Shown here piece by piece: positions 41,801-51,612 of a stretch of 64,000 bases of DNA. The DNA is taken from contig NZ_JSYL01000010.1 in the NCBI RefSeq assembly GCF_000812865.1, positions 1-64,000 of the forward strand, read 5' to 3'. The first letter of the stretch is position 1. Each line of letters opens with the position of its first letter. A program made the translations under genes and the position numbers. Origin of the DNA: Kaistella jeonii. Its GTDB lineage: Bacteria; Bacteroidota; Bacteroidia; Flavobacteriales; Weeksellaceae. The notes below the pieces were generated by a model, which ran no database searches, was not told the origin of the DNA, and was given only the letters and a program-made list of their open reading frames with translations.

Positions 41801-44800
41801 AAAGGTGATCTGGCGTTTGTAGCGGTATATTTTAATGACGCTTCGTATTCATAATAGTTATCAGTCGCATCGCTTCCGAAACGGATGAAGAAGGTTGCAT
41901 CTTTATCATAAGCCGTTGAAGTTGGATTTCTTAAATCTTCTGCATGTACGAAAAGTTCTAATTTTTTATAACGACGCATATCCAAAGCAACATTTTTGAA
42001 CACTCCTTTTGTAGTTTTCACAGCAATCGGCTGTGTTTTCATGTAAAGTGAAGATTCATTTTGTCTTTGTGCACCTGCATTTCCGCTCAAAACCTGTCTG
42101 TCAATTCCTGGAGGAAGAACGTAAGGAGGCTGGCTCAATCCGTTTTCTTCTAAGTTTACACTACCTACATCAACTTTTTCGTTGTCCACAGGATTTACAC
42201 CTTCTGTATCGGTAATTGTTGTGGCAATATCTTTCGTATATTTTCTCCAGTCACTTCTTACCAAATCCAAAGTTCCGAATCGAATCGTTGAAGCCTGGTC
42301 AAAACCAGTTAAAAGCATTCTTGCGAATCGAACATTATTTAAAATGGAAGGATCTTTTGAACCTCCAGAAGTAGGATCTTTATCAAATTGCTGAACAGGA
42401 ACGCGGAATAAGTACCATTTGTTACTTCCTTTTTGTCCGTTTTGGAATGTTACATCAACTTGTTTTTCATCAACGATAAATTTTTGTCCAACTGCGAGAC
42501 TCGATTTATCTAAATTGATGGTGTACTGGTTGTAATTTTCGCTTTGATCTAAGTTATAATCTCTGTTTACATCTTCCGCATCAGGAGTTTGTGTGGCAAC
42601 TTCGAGCGTATTGCTTTGTGAGTTTCCTTCCGGTCCACGGAAATATTTATATCTTTCTGTAAGTGATGAAGCTTGAGCGCCCTGGAATTTATCAGAAAGA
42701 TAAAACAGGAAATCATCGGAAGCAGGATCAGTCACTTTGGTTACAGGATTGATGAAACTAGTTCCAAATTTTGTGGCTTCACCTTGAGCATCAAGACCGT
42801 CATATCCTAAATCTTGTGCTGTTCTCTCTTCGTTTTCGGTAGAGAAAGCATACAAAATCGGAAACTGATTCGGCTGTGTTCCCCAATTAGTTGTAGTCGT
42901 GTTTGCAGGAACATTTGGTGTAGGCAAACCATTTTCATACATCAATTTGCCATCTTTCAAAACATCTTCTGAAACATTTCCTAATTGAAGCAATAATTTA
43001 GGATTTGCACCTAAAGGATTTCCGTCTGCATAAGGATCCATCATCCAGAATTCCACATATTCAATATTAGAATTGACAAAATTGGAAACCGAAATCGGAC
43101 GCATTAAACCAGCCCATCTTTGCTGAGTTGATTCTGCATTTGGATTCACGTTATAAGGCCCTCTTTCCTTTGGAAAATAACTGAGGTCAAAAGTATTGGT
43201 GTACAGTTGTTCGCCGGCAACAAAATCTCTGGAGTTGTATAATTCTCTGGTTTGAACTCTTCGTGAAGCGTGATTAGAAAGTGCTTGAGCATTAATTCCT
43301 CCTGGAGCGGCTCCACCAATTCCGTAGAATCGTGGATCAATATTGTACCAGGTTAACAAACCACGTCCGTTTCCTTGAGCGAGATCATTATTTAAGGTTC
43401 CATTCGCGAAATAAGGATCATTTGGATTTTTCTCAGGTTTTGAAGCCAAACTCCACATCGCCGGTTCTTTCAACGAAATTTTAGAAGTAGTCTGTTCAAA
43501 ATCATCAATATAAGACTGGTCTCCCGTTCCTTTATTCTGTCCCGGAATTAAGTAAGCTCCTTCCGCAGCAAAACTTAAATTAGATGGCGCTTCTGTATTG
43601 ATGAATGGGATTTTATCGGTCAATCTCGTAAGGAAAGGCAATTCATTATTGTACAAAACATTGAAACCTGCCATTGTATTATTCACCGCTTCCTGCCCGA
43701 AATTCACTTTTTGGGTTAAAGGAGTTTCAGCATAATTCACCACCGTTCCACCGATCGTAAGATGTTCATTAAATTTTCTTTCTAAATTTAATCCCAAAAA
43801 TCTTTTTCTCTGTGTATTAAAAGTCAATTGATTTTCCAGCGAAATATTAATCGCCTGACCTGATTGTTTTACGGTTTCATTAATGATATTTACCGTTCCA
43901 AGCATGTAATCAACCGTATAATCGATTCCTTCCTGAAGCTGAACACCATTCGCAGTAACTTTCACAGAACCTTGTGGAACGTTGATCGCGCCTAAAGAAA
44001 TCCCGGTTCCCTGCGAACCTTTGAATCGACCTTCCATGGTATATCCTAAAGCCAGTCTGTTTTCAGAAGCTACATTTTTGAACTTATCGTATAAATCATT
44101 AAAAACATATTTCGGATCACTGCTGCCTAAAACACCTTGCAAATAAGCCCCAAAAGGTTTTGCTTTGGTGAAAATCACCTTTCCATTTTGCGCATCGATC
44201 GTGATTCCGGGTACAAAATCGAAAATTCCGTCTCCGGTTACATTTCCATTTTGCTGTAAATCGTTGTTCATATTCAACCGATCCCAGTTGAATAATTTCA
44301 ATAAATTCGTATCCTGAACCGGAGTATTTGGCAAATAATTTACTTTACCGTTGGTTGGGTCTCTTAAATAAACATTGAGTAAAAAACCATCGCTGTTAAT
44401 TTGATTAGAATTCAATGAATAAATATTCTTCATCATCAAATCCCACATCGGAGTCGTAGTCGTTGTTTTTATATTTGATTTTAGCAACTTGGTGATCAAA
44501 ACCGGACTTTCTTCTGAAAATTCTCCAACTTTATACACTTTGCTGTCTCCATTCAAGGTAAAAGTATAAGCAACTGATAAAAGCTGATTATCATTCAACC
44601 GCTGATTCAGGGAAATATAACCCAATTGCGGATGAAAAGTAAATTCGTTCTGATTTAATTTCCGTGCTTTTCTATTAAAAATAAATTCTTCACCATCAGT
44701 ATAAGTTACTGGAGTTCCGTTTGCATTCGGAAAAGATTTCCCGTTGATCGCGTTGTAAGCGGTATTCACATCTCGAATTCCTGTTCCTAAACCGACAATT

Positions 44801-45948
44801 TGAGGGTAAAGCGTGTTTTGGGAATTATCTGGATATCCTGAAATGCCTTCTCCTAAATCACGAATTCCTAAGATTCCCTTCTGATCCTGAAGATTTCCGG
44901 AACCTTGATCTAGAACCCAGGCTTCAATTCGAGTGATGCTGATTCTGGAATTGATCTGTGGATAATTCAACAAGGCAGTATCATAATTATCTAAGAAATA
45001 ATGTCCGATATAGTAATGCTGATTGTCTTCATAGTCGATCGCATTCAATTTAAAGGTATTCATCACACCTCCACCTTGAGCGATAATGCTGCGAGATTCC
45101 CCCTGTTGTTGAGAGAATACCAATGTTCCCGTCGTTTTTCCGAGTTGAAATTCTGTTTTTAAACCAAATAATGATTCTGAACCACGAATCAAACTCGTAG
45201 AAAGCGGCATATTCACATTTCCAAATTCTACCCTTTTGATAATCTTATCTTCGCCGCCAGTAGTTTTATCGTTTAAACCTTTGGTCTGTAGATCTTTCCA
45301 GCTTCCTTTTGCCTGCCAAACCAAATTCATCTTATTCTCAAAAGCAAATCCGCTTTGAGTATCATAATTGGCTTTAAGTTGTAGGTTTTCACCGACTTTA
45401 CCAATTAATCCCAGCTGAATTCTCTGTTGAATGTCGATCGCAAAACTAGTTCTGTTCTGAGGTAAAATTAATGGATTGTCAATTTTTTGGTAAAGACCAC
45501 CGATATCAAAAGAAGCAAAACCTTGTGGAATAATTTCAATTTTATTTCCACCAAAGATATTTTCAAAAAGCCTGTTTTTTACCTTAAAACTCGGAAGTAA
45601 ACCTTTTTTCAGTGCATCAGTCTGATCTTTTTTGTAGCCTAAATTGTTCGTCGCCGATTTTTCATTATAATATTCGCTCAGCTGATTATTCAGCATATAT
45701 TGATGATATTCGGAAGAAGTCATGGAAACAGGATTTCCTACGACCATATTTCCGACTTTGGGATAGAGAAAATACATTCCGCTGGAAACATCATAAAATG
45801 CCTCATATCGCATAGGATTCGGCAGGGAGAAATCCTGTCGTACAGACGAACTGTCTTGCGGTTTTACCTGTGCAAATATACTTGCAGAAGAAAAACACAA
45901 GAAAATAATAACTAAGAATGTATGCTGAAAAAAATTATTCTTCTTCAA
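38875..45948 (-). CDS. sprA: Type IX secretion outer-membrane translocon SprA
   Basis: A 2357-residue giant outer-membrane barrel, close to the length of characterised SprA/Sov (about 2400). It is the channel through which T9SS cargo leaves the cell and is also needed for gliding in motile Flavobacteriia. The signal peptide (FFQHTFLVIIFLCFSSASIFA) is followed by Sprouty-like beta-rich repeats, a plug region and a long series of beta strands. The C-terminus ends FTFSGSGGF, the usual aromatic end of an outer-membrane protein. It lies 3 bp after ruvA. Cargo such as the esterase at 7383-9668 would use it. Confidence 0.93.
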   Translation of the reverse strand: MKKNNFFQHTFLVIIFLCFSSASIFAQVKPQDSSSVRQDFSLPNPMRYEAFYDVSSGMYFLYPKVGNMVVGNPVSMTSSEYHQYMLNNQLSEYYNEKSATNNLGYKKDQTDALKKGLLPSFKVKNRLFENIFGGNKIEIIPQGFASFDIGGLYQKIDNPLILPQNRTSFAIDIQQRIQLGLIGKVGENLQLKANYDTQSGFAFENKMNLVWQAKGSWKDLQTKGLNDKTTGGEDKIIKRVEFGNVNMPLSTSLIRGSESLFGLKTEFQLGKTTGTLVFSQQQGESRSIIAQGGGVMNTFKLNAIDYEDNQHYYIGHYFLDNYDTALLNYPQINSRISITRIEAWVLDQGSGNLQDQKGILGIRDLGEGISGYPDNSQNTLYPQIVGLGTGIRDVNTAYNAINGKSFPNANGTPVTYTDGEEFIFNRKARKLNQNEFTFHPQLGYISLNQRLNDNQLLSVAYTFTLNGDSKVYKVGEFSEESPVLITKLLKSNIKTTTTTPMWDLMMKNIYSLNSNQINSDGFLLNVYLRDPTNGKVNYLPNTPVQDTNLLKLFNWDRLNMNNDLQQNGNVTGDGIFDFVPGITIDAQNGKVIFTKAKPFGAYLQGVLGSSDPKYVFNDLYDKFKNVASENRLALGYTMEGRFKGSQGTGISLGAINVPQGSVKVTANGVQLQEGIDYTVDYMLGTVNIINETVKQSGQAINISLENQLTFNTQRKRFLGLNLERKFNEHLTIGGTVVNYAETPLTQKVNFGQEAVNNTMAGFNVLYNNELPFLTRLTDKIPFINTEAPSNLSFAAEGAYLIPGQNKGTGDQSYIDDFEQTTSKISLKEPAMWSLASKPEKNPNDPYFANGTLNNDLAQGNGRGLLTWYNIDPRFYGIGGAAPGGINAQALSNHASRRVQTRELYNSRDFVAGEQLYTNTFDLSYFPKERGPYNVNPNAESTQQRWAGLMRPISVSNFVNSNIEYVEFWMMDPYADGNPLGANPKLLLQLGNVSEDVLKDGKLMYENGLPTPNVPANTTTTNWGTQPNQFPILYAFSTENEERTAQDLGYDGLDAQGEATKFGTSFINPVTKVTDPASDDFLFYLSDKFQGAQASSLTERYKYFRGPEGNSQSNTLEVATQTPDAEDVNRDYNLDQSENYNQYTINLDKSSLAVGQKFIVDEKQVDVTFQNGQKGSNKWYLFRVPVQQFDKDPTSGGSKDPSILNNVRFARMLLTGFDQASTIRFGTLDLVRSDWRKYTKDIATTITDTEGVNPVDNEKVDVGSVNLEENGLSQPPYVLPPGIDRQVLSGNAGAQRQNESSLYMKTQPIAVKTTKGVFKNVALDMRRYKKLELFVHAEDLRNPTSTAYDKDATFFIRFGSDATDNYYEYEASLKYTATNARSPLEIWPAENTMNLEIQNFVDAKLRRDSNPNNRIDDRSEDLDYGAIDPYKKIFIKGRPSLGNVTTIMLGVRNKSLTNTKDLVLWVNEIRLSEIENKGGYAGNASVNFNLGDFALVNANASVSSIGFGGITEKPAERAQSARSAFSINTTVNVDKFLPEKVGMKIPVNYSYTQTIEDPKYNPLDNDVTFDQAPNKEELKKVARTYTQQRSIGVVNMRKDRMNPNKKPKFYDVENLSVTSIYNDDFFRDVYTKKNYRQYLRGYIDYNYSFKPYVLRPFNKIVSDTAKSYKYLRWLKEVNINPIPTRLSFRAEIDRNYNELEFRNIEAILSRTPGQDFDVIRNRNFYFGWQYGIGFNFTKSLKLEINSAMRTLNDNLNVYDMNTNSIFANPLRAGRPVLYNHKIQLNYKFPFEYLPYLDFINAELGYGFTYNWNARSTVLTTFVNPDTKQAESLGSIGQNTNNIVATAAFDVPKFFSKFKYFQKINTTMQKRKQEIDSLNNVYNLAWQKKGKKKSFKNYKFKNKLNPFQGIAYALTSIKQIDVSYNENNGTVLPGLLSAPNWYGYGQTLGGPTFGFLLGSQADVRRTIIENGWLSSSNYMNDPYSQMKNQNFLANVQVAPINDFRIDFNFLKNYNSNFIQGGYNVDADSNPANGFQNSFGTDMISYSKTTWTFNTAFKDGKSIYDAMYENAKQIFIQSGGSYIESNFKAGRGLADAYVLIPAFQAAVEGRSVNGRLSDPKKSGFPLPNWRVTYSGLKNIPLINSQFSKFDILHGYTSTYTATGIQSSVDYYNRQNNANAPLGDSFGNGFNPYTFSQVGYVEAFAPLIGADVTMRNNMQFRAQYNRDRLFMLGLVNQTLTEDAGNEYIVGFGYILKDLKMKINFKGKARTIKSDLNVRGDFSLRDSQTRITNILQNDSQITGGQRMMSFKFSADYNMSQNFNLRFFYDQLLTKYKISTAFPLSTIRAGLTATFTFSGSGGF

Positions 45949-45951
45949 ATG

Positions 45952-46536
45952 TTAAATGTTTTTTAAGATTTGCTTCACCAATTGTTCTACTGAAAAATCT
46001 GGATTTTGCTTTAAAATTCGATCTGCAATTTTCTCGCTCATTTTTTTGGGTATTCCCAAAACCTCTAATGCAGATAACGATTCTTCTTTAATTTTATTAT
46101 TTGCAAATGTAGAAATATTTTCGTCAGAATCCTTGAATTTTTGGACTTTATCCCTTAAATCAACAATCACTCTTTCAGCGGTTTTGGTGCCAATTCCCTT
46201 TACTTTTTGCAGGAGTAAACTATTGTTGGAAAGGATTGCTGTTGATATTTCTTCTAAGTTCAAAGAAGATAACATAATGATGGCAGAAACCGGCCCTACT
46301 CCATTAACACTTATTAACAGATTAAACATCTCTTTTTCTAAAATTGTGTTAAAACCGAAAAGTAAATGAGCGTCTTCCCGAATGATCTGTTGAATATTGA
46401 GAAAAGTTTCTTTTCCAAGCAATAATTTCTCGGAAGTCTGCAAACTAACGCCAACATAATAACCAACTCCCTGAACATCAATAACCATAGAAGTTGGATT
46501 GAGTTCCTGAACAATTCCTTTGAGTGAATAAATCAT
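45952..46536 (-). CDS. ruvA: Holliday junction helicase subunit RuvA
   Basis: A 194-residue RuvA that grips Holliday junctions as a tetramer and recruits RuvB. The OB-fold domain (MIYSLKGIVQELNP) is followed by helix-hairpin-helix motifs (SVNGVGPVSA, VKGIGTKTAERVIVDL) and the C-terminal RuvB-binding domain (ALEVLGIPKKMSEKIADRIL). It is just upstream of sprA; the order maeB-ruvA-sprA is conserved in Flavobacteriia. Confidence 0.95.
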   Translation of the reverse strand: MIYSLKGIVQELNPTSMVIDVQGVGYYVGVSLQTSEKLLLGKETFLNIQQIIREDAHLLFGFNTILEKEMFNLLISVNGVGPVSAIIMLSSLNLEEISTAILSNNSLLLQKVKGIGTKTAERVIVDLRDKVQKFKDSDENISTFANNKIKEESLSALEVLGIPKKMSEKIADRILKQNPDFSVEQLVKQILKNI

Positions 46537-46708
46537 TTTATTTTATAAATCTTTTGAAGTTAATACAATTTTCAAATTCAAGAAATGGATACATTTAAAT
46601 CCAAAACATACTTGAAAACATCTGAAAAATCACATTCCAACTTAAAAAAAATGAAATGTTTTTTTCAGAGCCCTAACTTACAAAAATTATAGAAATTTAT
46701 TTCACACA

Positions 46709-46736
46709 AAAAACGCTACTAAAATTAGTAGCGTTT
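46709..46736 (-). terminator. Terminator after maeB
   Basis: A 12-bp stem (AAAACGCTACTA with TAGTAGCGTTTT) followed on the minus strand by TTTGTG, 55 bp after the maeB stop. It separates maeB from the ruvA-sprA unit. Confidence 0.8.
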
Positions 46737-46790
46737 TATTAAATATTTAGTTGAACAAAGACCTTTTCAGACTTTGAAAATTATATAAAA

Positions 46791-49076
46791 TTAAGCATTC
46801 TCTCTTCTCTGTGCATCTAAAACAGCGATTGTCGCCAAATTCACAATTTCATCTACACTTGCGCGCATTTGTAAAACGTGAACAGGTTTTTTAAGACCCA
46901 TTAAAATAGGACCTACAACTTGCGCAACTTTTAATCCCCGAATAATTTTATAGGAAATATTTGCACTTTCTAAGTTAGGGAACACAAACACATTCGCCGG
47001 AGTTGTGCCCAGTTTTGAGAATGGATAATCGGAAAGATGATCAGCGTTTAAGGCAAAATCCGGTTGAATTTCACCATCAACGATCATATTCGGGAATTTC
47101 TCATGAAGCATTGAAACTGCTTTTGCTACTTTTTTTGAAGTCTCCGAAATACCTGCGAAATTTTCAAAAGATAACATGGCAATTCTCGGTTCGATGGCGA
47201 ACGTTTTTACAGTCATTTCAGCCATTTTCGCAATATTCACCAAATCTTCTGATGTCGGATTTGGAATGATGGAAGTATCGGCAAAAAACAAAGGTCTTTT
47301 TTCCGTCATAATCATCATCATAGAAGCGATTTTATCAACCCCTTTTTCTTTTTCAATAATTTTTAAAATCGGTTTGATCGTGGATGAATAATTTTTCGAA
47401 AAACCGACAATTAAAGCATCGGTGTCACCATGATGCAACATCAAAGGACCGAAGTAATCTCTTTGTCGAACATATCTTTTCGCTTTGTACTCGTTCATTC
47501 CTTTTCTCTGACGCAATTTCCAGAGCGTTTCGCGATATTTAAGGCGATTTTCTTCCTGATCATCATCCATTGGATCAACAATTGGAACATCGAGTTCGAT
47601 ACCGAATTTTTTCATTTGTTCCTTCACATATTTTTTCTCTCCCAGTAAAATTGGTTGTGCGATTCCTTCTTCGTAAAGAATTTGAGCAGCTTTCAAAACG
47701 TTGTATTCTTCGGCATTGCCAAGTGTAACTCTTTTTGGATTAGAACGCGCTCTGTTTTGCATCATTCGGATGAGTTTCTCGTCGCGACCCATTCTGTCGA
47801 GCAAAGCATTTTCGTAATCATCAAAATTTTCGATAGGTTTTCCGGCGATTCCACTGTCCATAGCAGCTTTTGCAACGGCTTTGGAAACTCGGGTGATCAA
47901 TCGGTTATCAAAAGGTTTCGGTATAAAATATTCTCTGCTGAAATTTAAATTTTTAACATTATAAGCTAAAATCACTGCTTCCGGCACAGGTTCTTTGGCC
48001 AAGTCAGCAATCGCTTTAACTGCGGCTAATTTCATTGCTTCATTAATTCCAGTTGCCTGAACATCGAGTGCGCCACGGAAAATATAAGGAAAACCAAGAA
48101 CGTTATTCACTTGATTAGGATAATCACTTCTTCCAGTTGCCATGATGGTATCTTTTCGAGTTTCCATCGCTAATTCGTACTCAATTTCAGGGTTCGGATT
48201 TGCCAAACCAAAAACGATAGGATTTTCTGCCATCGTCAAAAGCATTTCTGCAGTCATGACATCTGCCTTTGAAAGTCCTATAAAAACATCAGCTCCGTTT
48301 AATGCGTCTGCTAAAGTTTCCATCTCTGTGTTCGCTACAAAAAAGAGTTTTTCTGGAGTAAGATTTTCCCTTTTGTGATTGATGATTCCTTTTGAATCGC
48401 ACATCAAAACATTTTCTTTTTTCAGACCCAATTCTAAATAAAGTTTCGTACACGCAATTGCTGCAGCTCCGGCTCCATTAATAACAACTTTTACCTCACC
48501 AATTTTTTTATTGGCAATTTCCAGGGCATTAATTAGTGCAGCCGCAGAAATAATTGCCGTTCCGTGCTGATCATCGTGCATCAAAGGAATGTTGAGCTCT
48601 TCCTTTAATTTCTGCTCTATATAAAATGCTTCAGGAGCTTTGATGTCTTCTAAATTAATACCACCAAAAGTTGGCGCAATTCCTTTAACGATCTGGATGA
48701 ATTTATCGGGATCAGTCTCATTAATTTCAATATCAAAAACATTAATATCGGCGAAAATTTTGAACAGAAGTCCTTTTCCTTCCATCACGGGTTTTGAAGC
48801 TTCGGCACCAATATTTCCTAAACCTAAAACTGCAGTTCCATTAGAAATAACAGCAACCAAGTTTCCTTTGCCTGTATATTCGTAAGCTAATTTCGGATCT
48901 CTTTCAATTTCTAAACAAGGGATCGCAACACCCGGAGAATATGCGATTGAAAGATCGCGCTGCGAAGAATGTGGCTTTGAAGGAACAACTTCTATCTTTC
49001 CTTTCGGCTCACTTCTATGATAATCGAGGACTGCTTCTTTAAAATTCTTCTCGTCTCTGTTCGTTTTGTTTGACAT
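46791..49076 (-). CDS. maeB: NADP-dependent malic enzyme with phosphotransacetylase-like domain
   Basis: A 761-residue fusion. The N-terminal malic enzyme half (about 1-420) decarboxylates malate to pyruvate with NADP. It carries the catalytic Lys region (GKGNLVAVISNGTAVLGLGNIG), the metal-binding HDDQHGTAII and an NAD(P)-binding GAGAAAIA. The C-terminal half (about 440-760) resembles phosphate acetyl/butyryltransferase but lacks known activity in relatives and acts as a regulatory domain. Start ATG 49076 (MSNKTNRDEK); the earlier frame adds an unsupported 15-residue peptide. Confidence 0.94.
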   Translation of the reverse strand: MSNKTNRDEKNFKEAVLDYHRSEPKGKIEVVPSKPHSSQRDLSIAYSPGVAIPCLEIERDPKLAYEYTGKGNLVAVISNGTAVLGLGNIGAEASKPVMEGKGLLFKIFADINVFDIEINETDPDKFIQIVKGIAPTFGGINLEDIKAPEAFYIEQKLKEELNIPLMHDDQHGTAIISAAALINALEIANKKIGEVKVVINGAGAAAIACTKLYLELGLKKENVLMCDSKGIINHKRENLTPEKLFFVANTEMETLADALNGADVFIGLSKADVMTAEMLLTMAENPIVFGLANPNPEIEYELAMETRKDTIMATGRSDYPNQVNNVLGFPYIFRGALDVQATGINEAMKLAAVKAIADLAKEPVPEAVILAYNVKNLNFSREYFIPKPFDNRLITRVSKAVAKAAMDSGIAGKPIENFDDYENALLDRMGRDEKLIRMMQNRARSNPKRVTLGNAEEYNVLKAAQILYEEGIAQPILLGEKKYVKEQMKKFGIELDVPIVDPMDDDQEENRLKYRETLWKLRQRKGMNEYKAKRYVRQRDYFGPLMLHHGDTDALIVGFSKNYSSTIKPILKIIEKEKGVDKIASMMMIMTEKRPLFFADTSIIPNPTSEDLVNIAKMAEMTVKTFAIEPRIAMLSFENFAGISETSKKVAKAVSMLHEKFPNMIVDGEIQPDFALNADHLSDYPFSKLGTTPANVFVFPNLESANISYKIIRGLKVAQVVGPILMGLKKPVHVLQMRASVDEIVNLATIAVLDAQRRENA

Positions 49077-49171
49077 GTTTTTCTGTTTTTTGCAAGTGCA
49101 AATGTGAAAATTGATCAACATTTAATGATAGTTCTAATCATCAATGTTGAAGGTGAAATTTGAATTAAACT

Positions 49172-50026
49172 TTAATTCAAAATATATTTAAGGTGATAAT
49201 CTACTAAACTTTCGATGGGTTTCTGAACTACTTTTCCTATCTTTAAATTGAGTTCAGCCGCAGCTGATCTTAAAATATCTTCATAAATGAAAGCAATATA
49301 TCCAATAAAATTGATCTCTATTTCCCCGGCTTCAGGATATGGAAGGACCTGATAATCTAAGAAATTCTTCAATTCATCGAAAACCATATTTTGAAAATAA
49401 GGATGTTTTTTTCGTTCTGCAATAAATTTATTAAATTCTCCCAGATAAGCATTCGCTCTGGGATTATGATACATATTATGAATGGCATCTTCAATCGTAA
49501 GGTTGTAGGTGGCGCGGAAATCCTGCTCTAAATCTGAGGGTAACTTTTTCATAAAAAATCTGCGCAAAAGGTGTTTTCCCAAAGCACTTCCGCTTCCTTC
49601 ATCACCAATTAAAAAACCGAGCGAAGGTAGATCAACTCTAATTTTTTCACCGTCGAAAAAACAGGAATTAGAACCGGTTCCGAGAATGCACACAATTGCA
49701 GGTTTCCCATTATAAGCGGCATAAGCAGCTGCAGTCATATCTTCTTTGATGGAAATATCTGCCTGCGGAAAAGCTTTTACAAATTCATTTTCTACTTTCT
49801 TGGCATTATCGGGAGTTCCGCAACCTGAACCGTAAAAAAAGACTTTTTCTATATGGTTTTTTAGAAAAAAGAGTTCCTGATTTCTGTCGATCTCTTTTAC
49901 GATAAAATCGGGGTTAATGATATTTGGATTGAATCCCAAAGTGGTGGTTTTCAAATGGGTTTTTCCGGAATTTTCGAGGATCACCCAATCACATTTTGTG
50001 GAGCCGCCGTCAACAATGGCAATCAT
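49172..50026 (-). CDS. BadF/BadG-family ATPase, likely N-acetylglucosamine kinase
   Basis: A 284-residue ASKHA-fold kinase. Phosphate 1 is AIVDGGSTKCDW (2-13), phosphate 2 CILGTGSNSCFFDG, adenosine region LGFLIGDEGSGSALGKHLLRRF. Relatives in Bacteroidota phosphorylate N-acetylglucosamine or related amino sugars, so I infer cell-wall sugar recycling. The substrate is not provable from sequence. Neighbours (maeB, nifU-like) give no pathway context. Confidence 0.75.
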   Translation of the reverse strand: MIAIVDGGSTKCDWVILENSGKTHLKTTTLGFNPNIINPDFIVKEIDRNQELFFLKNHIEKVFFYGSGCGTPDNAKKVENEFVKAFPQADISIKEDMTAAAYAAYNGKPAIVCILGTGSNSCFFDGEKIRVDLPSLGFLIGDEGSGSALGKHLLRRFFMKKLPSDLEQDFRATYNLTIEDAIHNMYHNPRANAYLGEFNKFIAERKKHPYFQNMVFDELKNFLDYQVLPYPEAGEIEINFIGYIAFIYEDILRSAAAELNLKIGKVVQKPIESLVDYHLKYILN

Positions 50027-50132
50027 ATTTTATTAAATTTAATGCGCTAAAATATCAATTTAATTTTAAACCTTTAATTTTTTACGCTACTATTTTAATT
50101 CTGCTGTAATTTTTAAATATAAGAATCAAAAA

Positions 50133-50154
50133 GGCAATCCAAAACTGAATTGCC
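50133..50154 (-). terminator. Terminator after the nifU-like gene
   Basis: GGCAAT/ATTGCC arms with a 10-base loop and TTTTTG after, 27 bp past the stop at 50181. Confidence 0.6.
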
Positions 50155-50180
50155 AAGTTTATTTACAGGGTATCATTTAT

Positions 50181-50429
50181 TTATTCTACCTCTATTACTT
50201 CTAAAATTTCGGGTGCAAATTGTTTAATGGTATTTTCTACGCCTAATTTCATGGTCGAAAAACTCATGGGACAACCATTACAGTTCCCTTGAAGTTTTAC
50301 GGACACGATACCATCTTTCACATCGATCAATTCTATATCACCGCCGTCTTTGTTAAGAAACGGACGAATACTTTCCAGCGCATCCATTACTTTCGTCACT
50401 GTTTCTTCGTGTTTCATCTCTGTTTTCAT
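50181..50429 (-). CDS. NifU-type Fe-S scaffold protein
   Basis: An 82-residue protein consisting of one NFU domain with the cluster-binding CNGCPMS (CxxC) motif near residue 53, preceded by LNKDGGDIELIDVKDGIV. It delivers or holds 4Fe-4S clusters. The start may be ATG 1 or the ATG five codons later. It follows the Mrp ATPase by 79 bp, a second Fe-S carrier, so the two form a natural Fe-S maturation pair. Confidence 0.9.
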   Translation of the reverse strand: MKTEMKHEETVTKVMDALESIRPFLNKDGGDIELIDVKDGIVSVKLQGNCNGCPMSFSTMKLGVENTIKQFAPEILEVIEVE

Positions 50430-50508
50430 TTTTCTTTTGTGATATAAATTCGGTTTTTTCTAAACCGCTATTTTTTATTTCTATAAGCTTCTGGAAGTAA
50501 ATTCCAGC

Positions 50509-51612
50509 TTATTTTTTTGAAGAGCATCCCGCCATTGTGGTAATTTTTACCGCTTCAGTTGGAGGAAGTGATTTATTTCTTTCTACCAGACTTTCGATCA
50601 TATTTTGGGCAGTTTTGATGTAGATCTCCTGGATTTTTGAACCTTCCTGCAAAACTGCAGGTCGACCAACATCTCCCGCTTCTCTAATGCTTTGAATCAA
50701 AGGAATTTCTCCTAAAACAGGGATTCCTAAATCTTCTGCTAAATATTGTGCGCCTTGATTTCCGAAAATGTAATATTTGTTATCCGGTAATTCAGCCGGA
50801 GTAAAGTACGACATATTTTCAATTAAACCTAAGACCGGAATATTGATACTTTCCATTTGGAACATTGCGATTCCTTTACGAACATCAGCTAATGCAATAT
50901 GTTGCGGCGTACTCACGATCACGGCTCCTGTAACGGGAACTTCCTGAATAATAGACAAATGAATATCACCGGTTCCCGGAGGTAGATCGATCAAAAGAAA
51001 ATCTAATTCACCCCAAGCTGCGTCGCGAATCATTTGATTTAAAGCTTTTGAAGCCATTGGTCCACGCCAAACTACGGCTTGGTTTGCTCCGGAGAAATAT
51101 CCAATAGAGAGCATTTTCACACCATAATTTTCTACAGGTTTCATTAAATTCTTACCGTCGATCTCTACTGAAATTGGTTTTGAATCTGTAGTATCAAACA
51201 TGGTAGGAATTGATGGTCCATAAATGTCAGCATCTAAAATACCCACTTTAAAACCCATATTTGCTAAAGTTACCGCAAGATTTGCCGCAACAGTAGATTT
51301 ACCAACACCTCCTTTTCCGGAAGCTACGGCGATGATATTTTGAATTCCTTTGATTTGTTTTCCTTTGATCTGATTTTGCTGAACTTCCGAAGGTTCCGGT
51401 GAAGCGATCTTTAATTTCAAAACAACTTCTTCCCCAAATTCTGAAGCGAATGCCTGTTTCATTGCTGCTTCAAGTTTCTTTTTTTCGTGCATTGCCGGTG
51501 AATGTGCCGTCATATCAATATAAACATCATTTCCCATTACCTGGAAATTGTGTACTAGATCATCAACTTCTATTTCTTTCAAAAACGCCTGAACTTTTTC
51601 TTTCGTCAACAT
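50509..51612 (-). CDS. Mrp/NBP35 (ApbC) family Fe-S carrier ATPase
   Basis: A 367-residue P-loop ATPase. The N-terminal MIP18/DUF59 domain (about 1-90) precedes GKGGVGKST (Walker A, about 112), LLIDLPPGTGD and ENMSYF. The start is ATG 51612 (MLTKEKVQAFLKEI). Many ApbC proteins have a CxxC after ENMSYF for the shared cluster, but here that place reads TPAELPDNKYYIF. This matches other Bacteroidota relatives as I recall. The C-terminus ends GCSSKK with one Cys. Confidence 0.9.
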   Translation of the reverse strand: MLTKEKVQAFLKEIEVDDLVHNFQVMGNDVYIDMTAHSPAMHEKKKLEAAMKQAFASEFGEEVVLKLKIASPEPSEVQQNQIKGKQIKGIQNIIAVASGKGGVGKSTVAANLAVTLANMGFKVGILDADIYGPSIPTMFDTTDSKPISVEIDGKNLMKPVENYGVKMLSIGYFSGANQAVVWRGPMASKALNQMIRDAAWGELDFLLIDLPPGTGDIHLSIIQEVPVTGAVIVSTPQHIALADVRKGIAMFQMESINIPVLGLIENMSYFTPAELPDNKYYIFGNQGAQYLAEDLGIPVLGEIPLIQSIREAGDVGRPAVLQEGSKIQEIYIKTAQNMIESLVERNKSLPPTEAVKITTMAGCSSKK

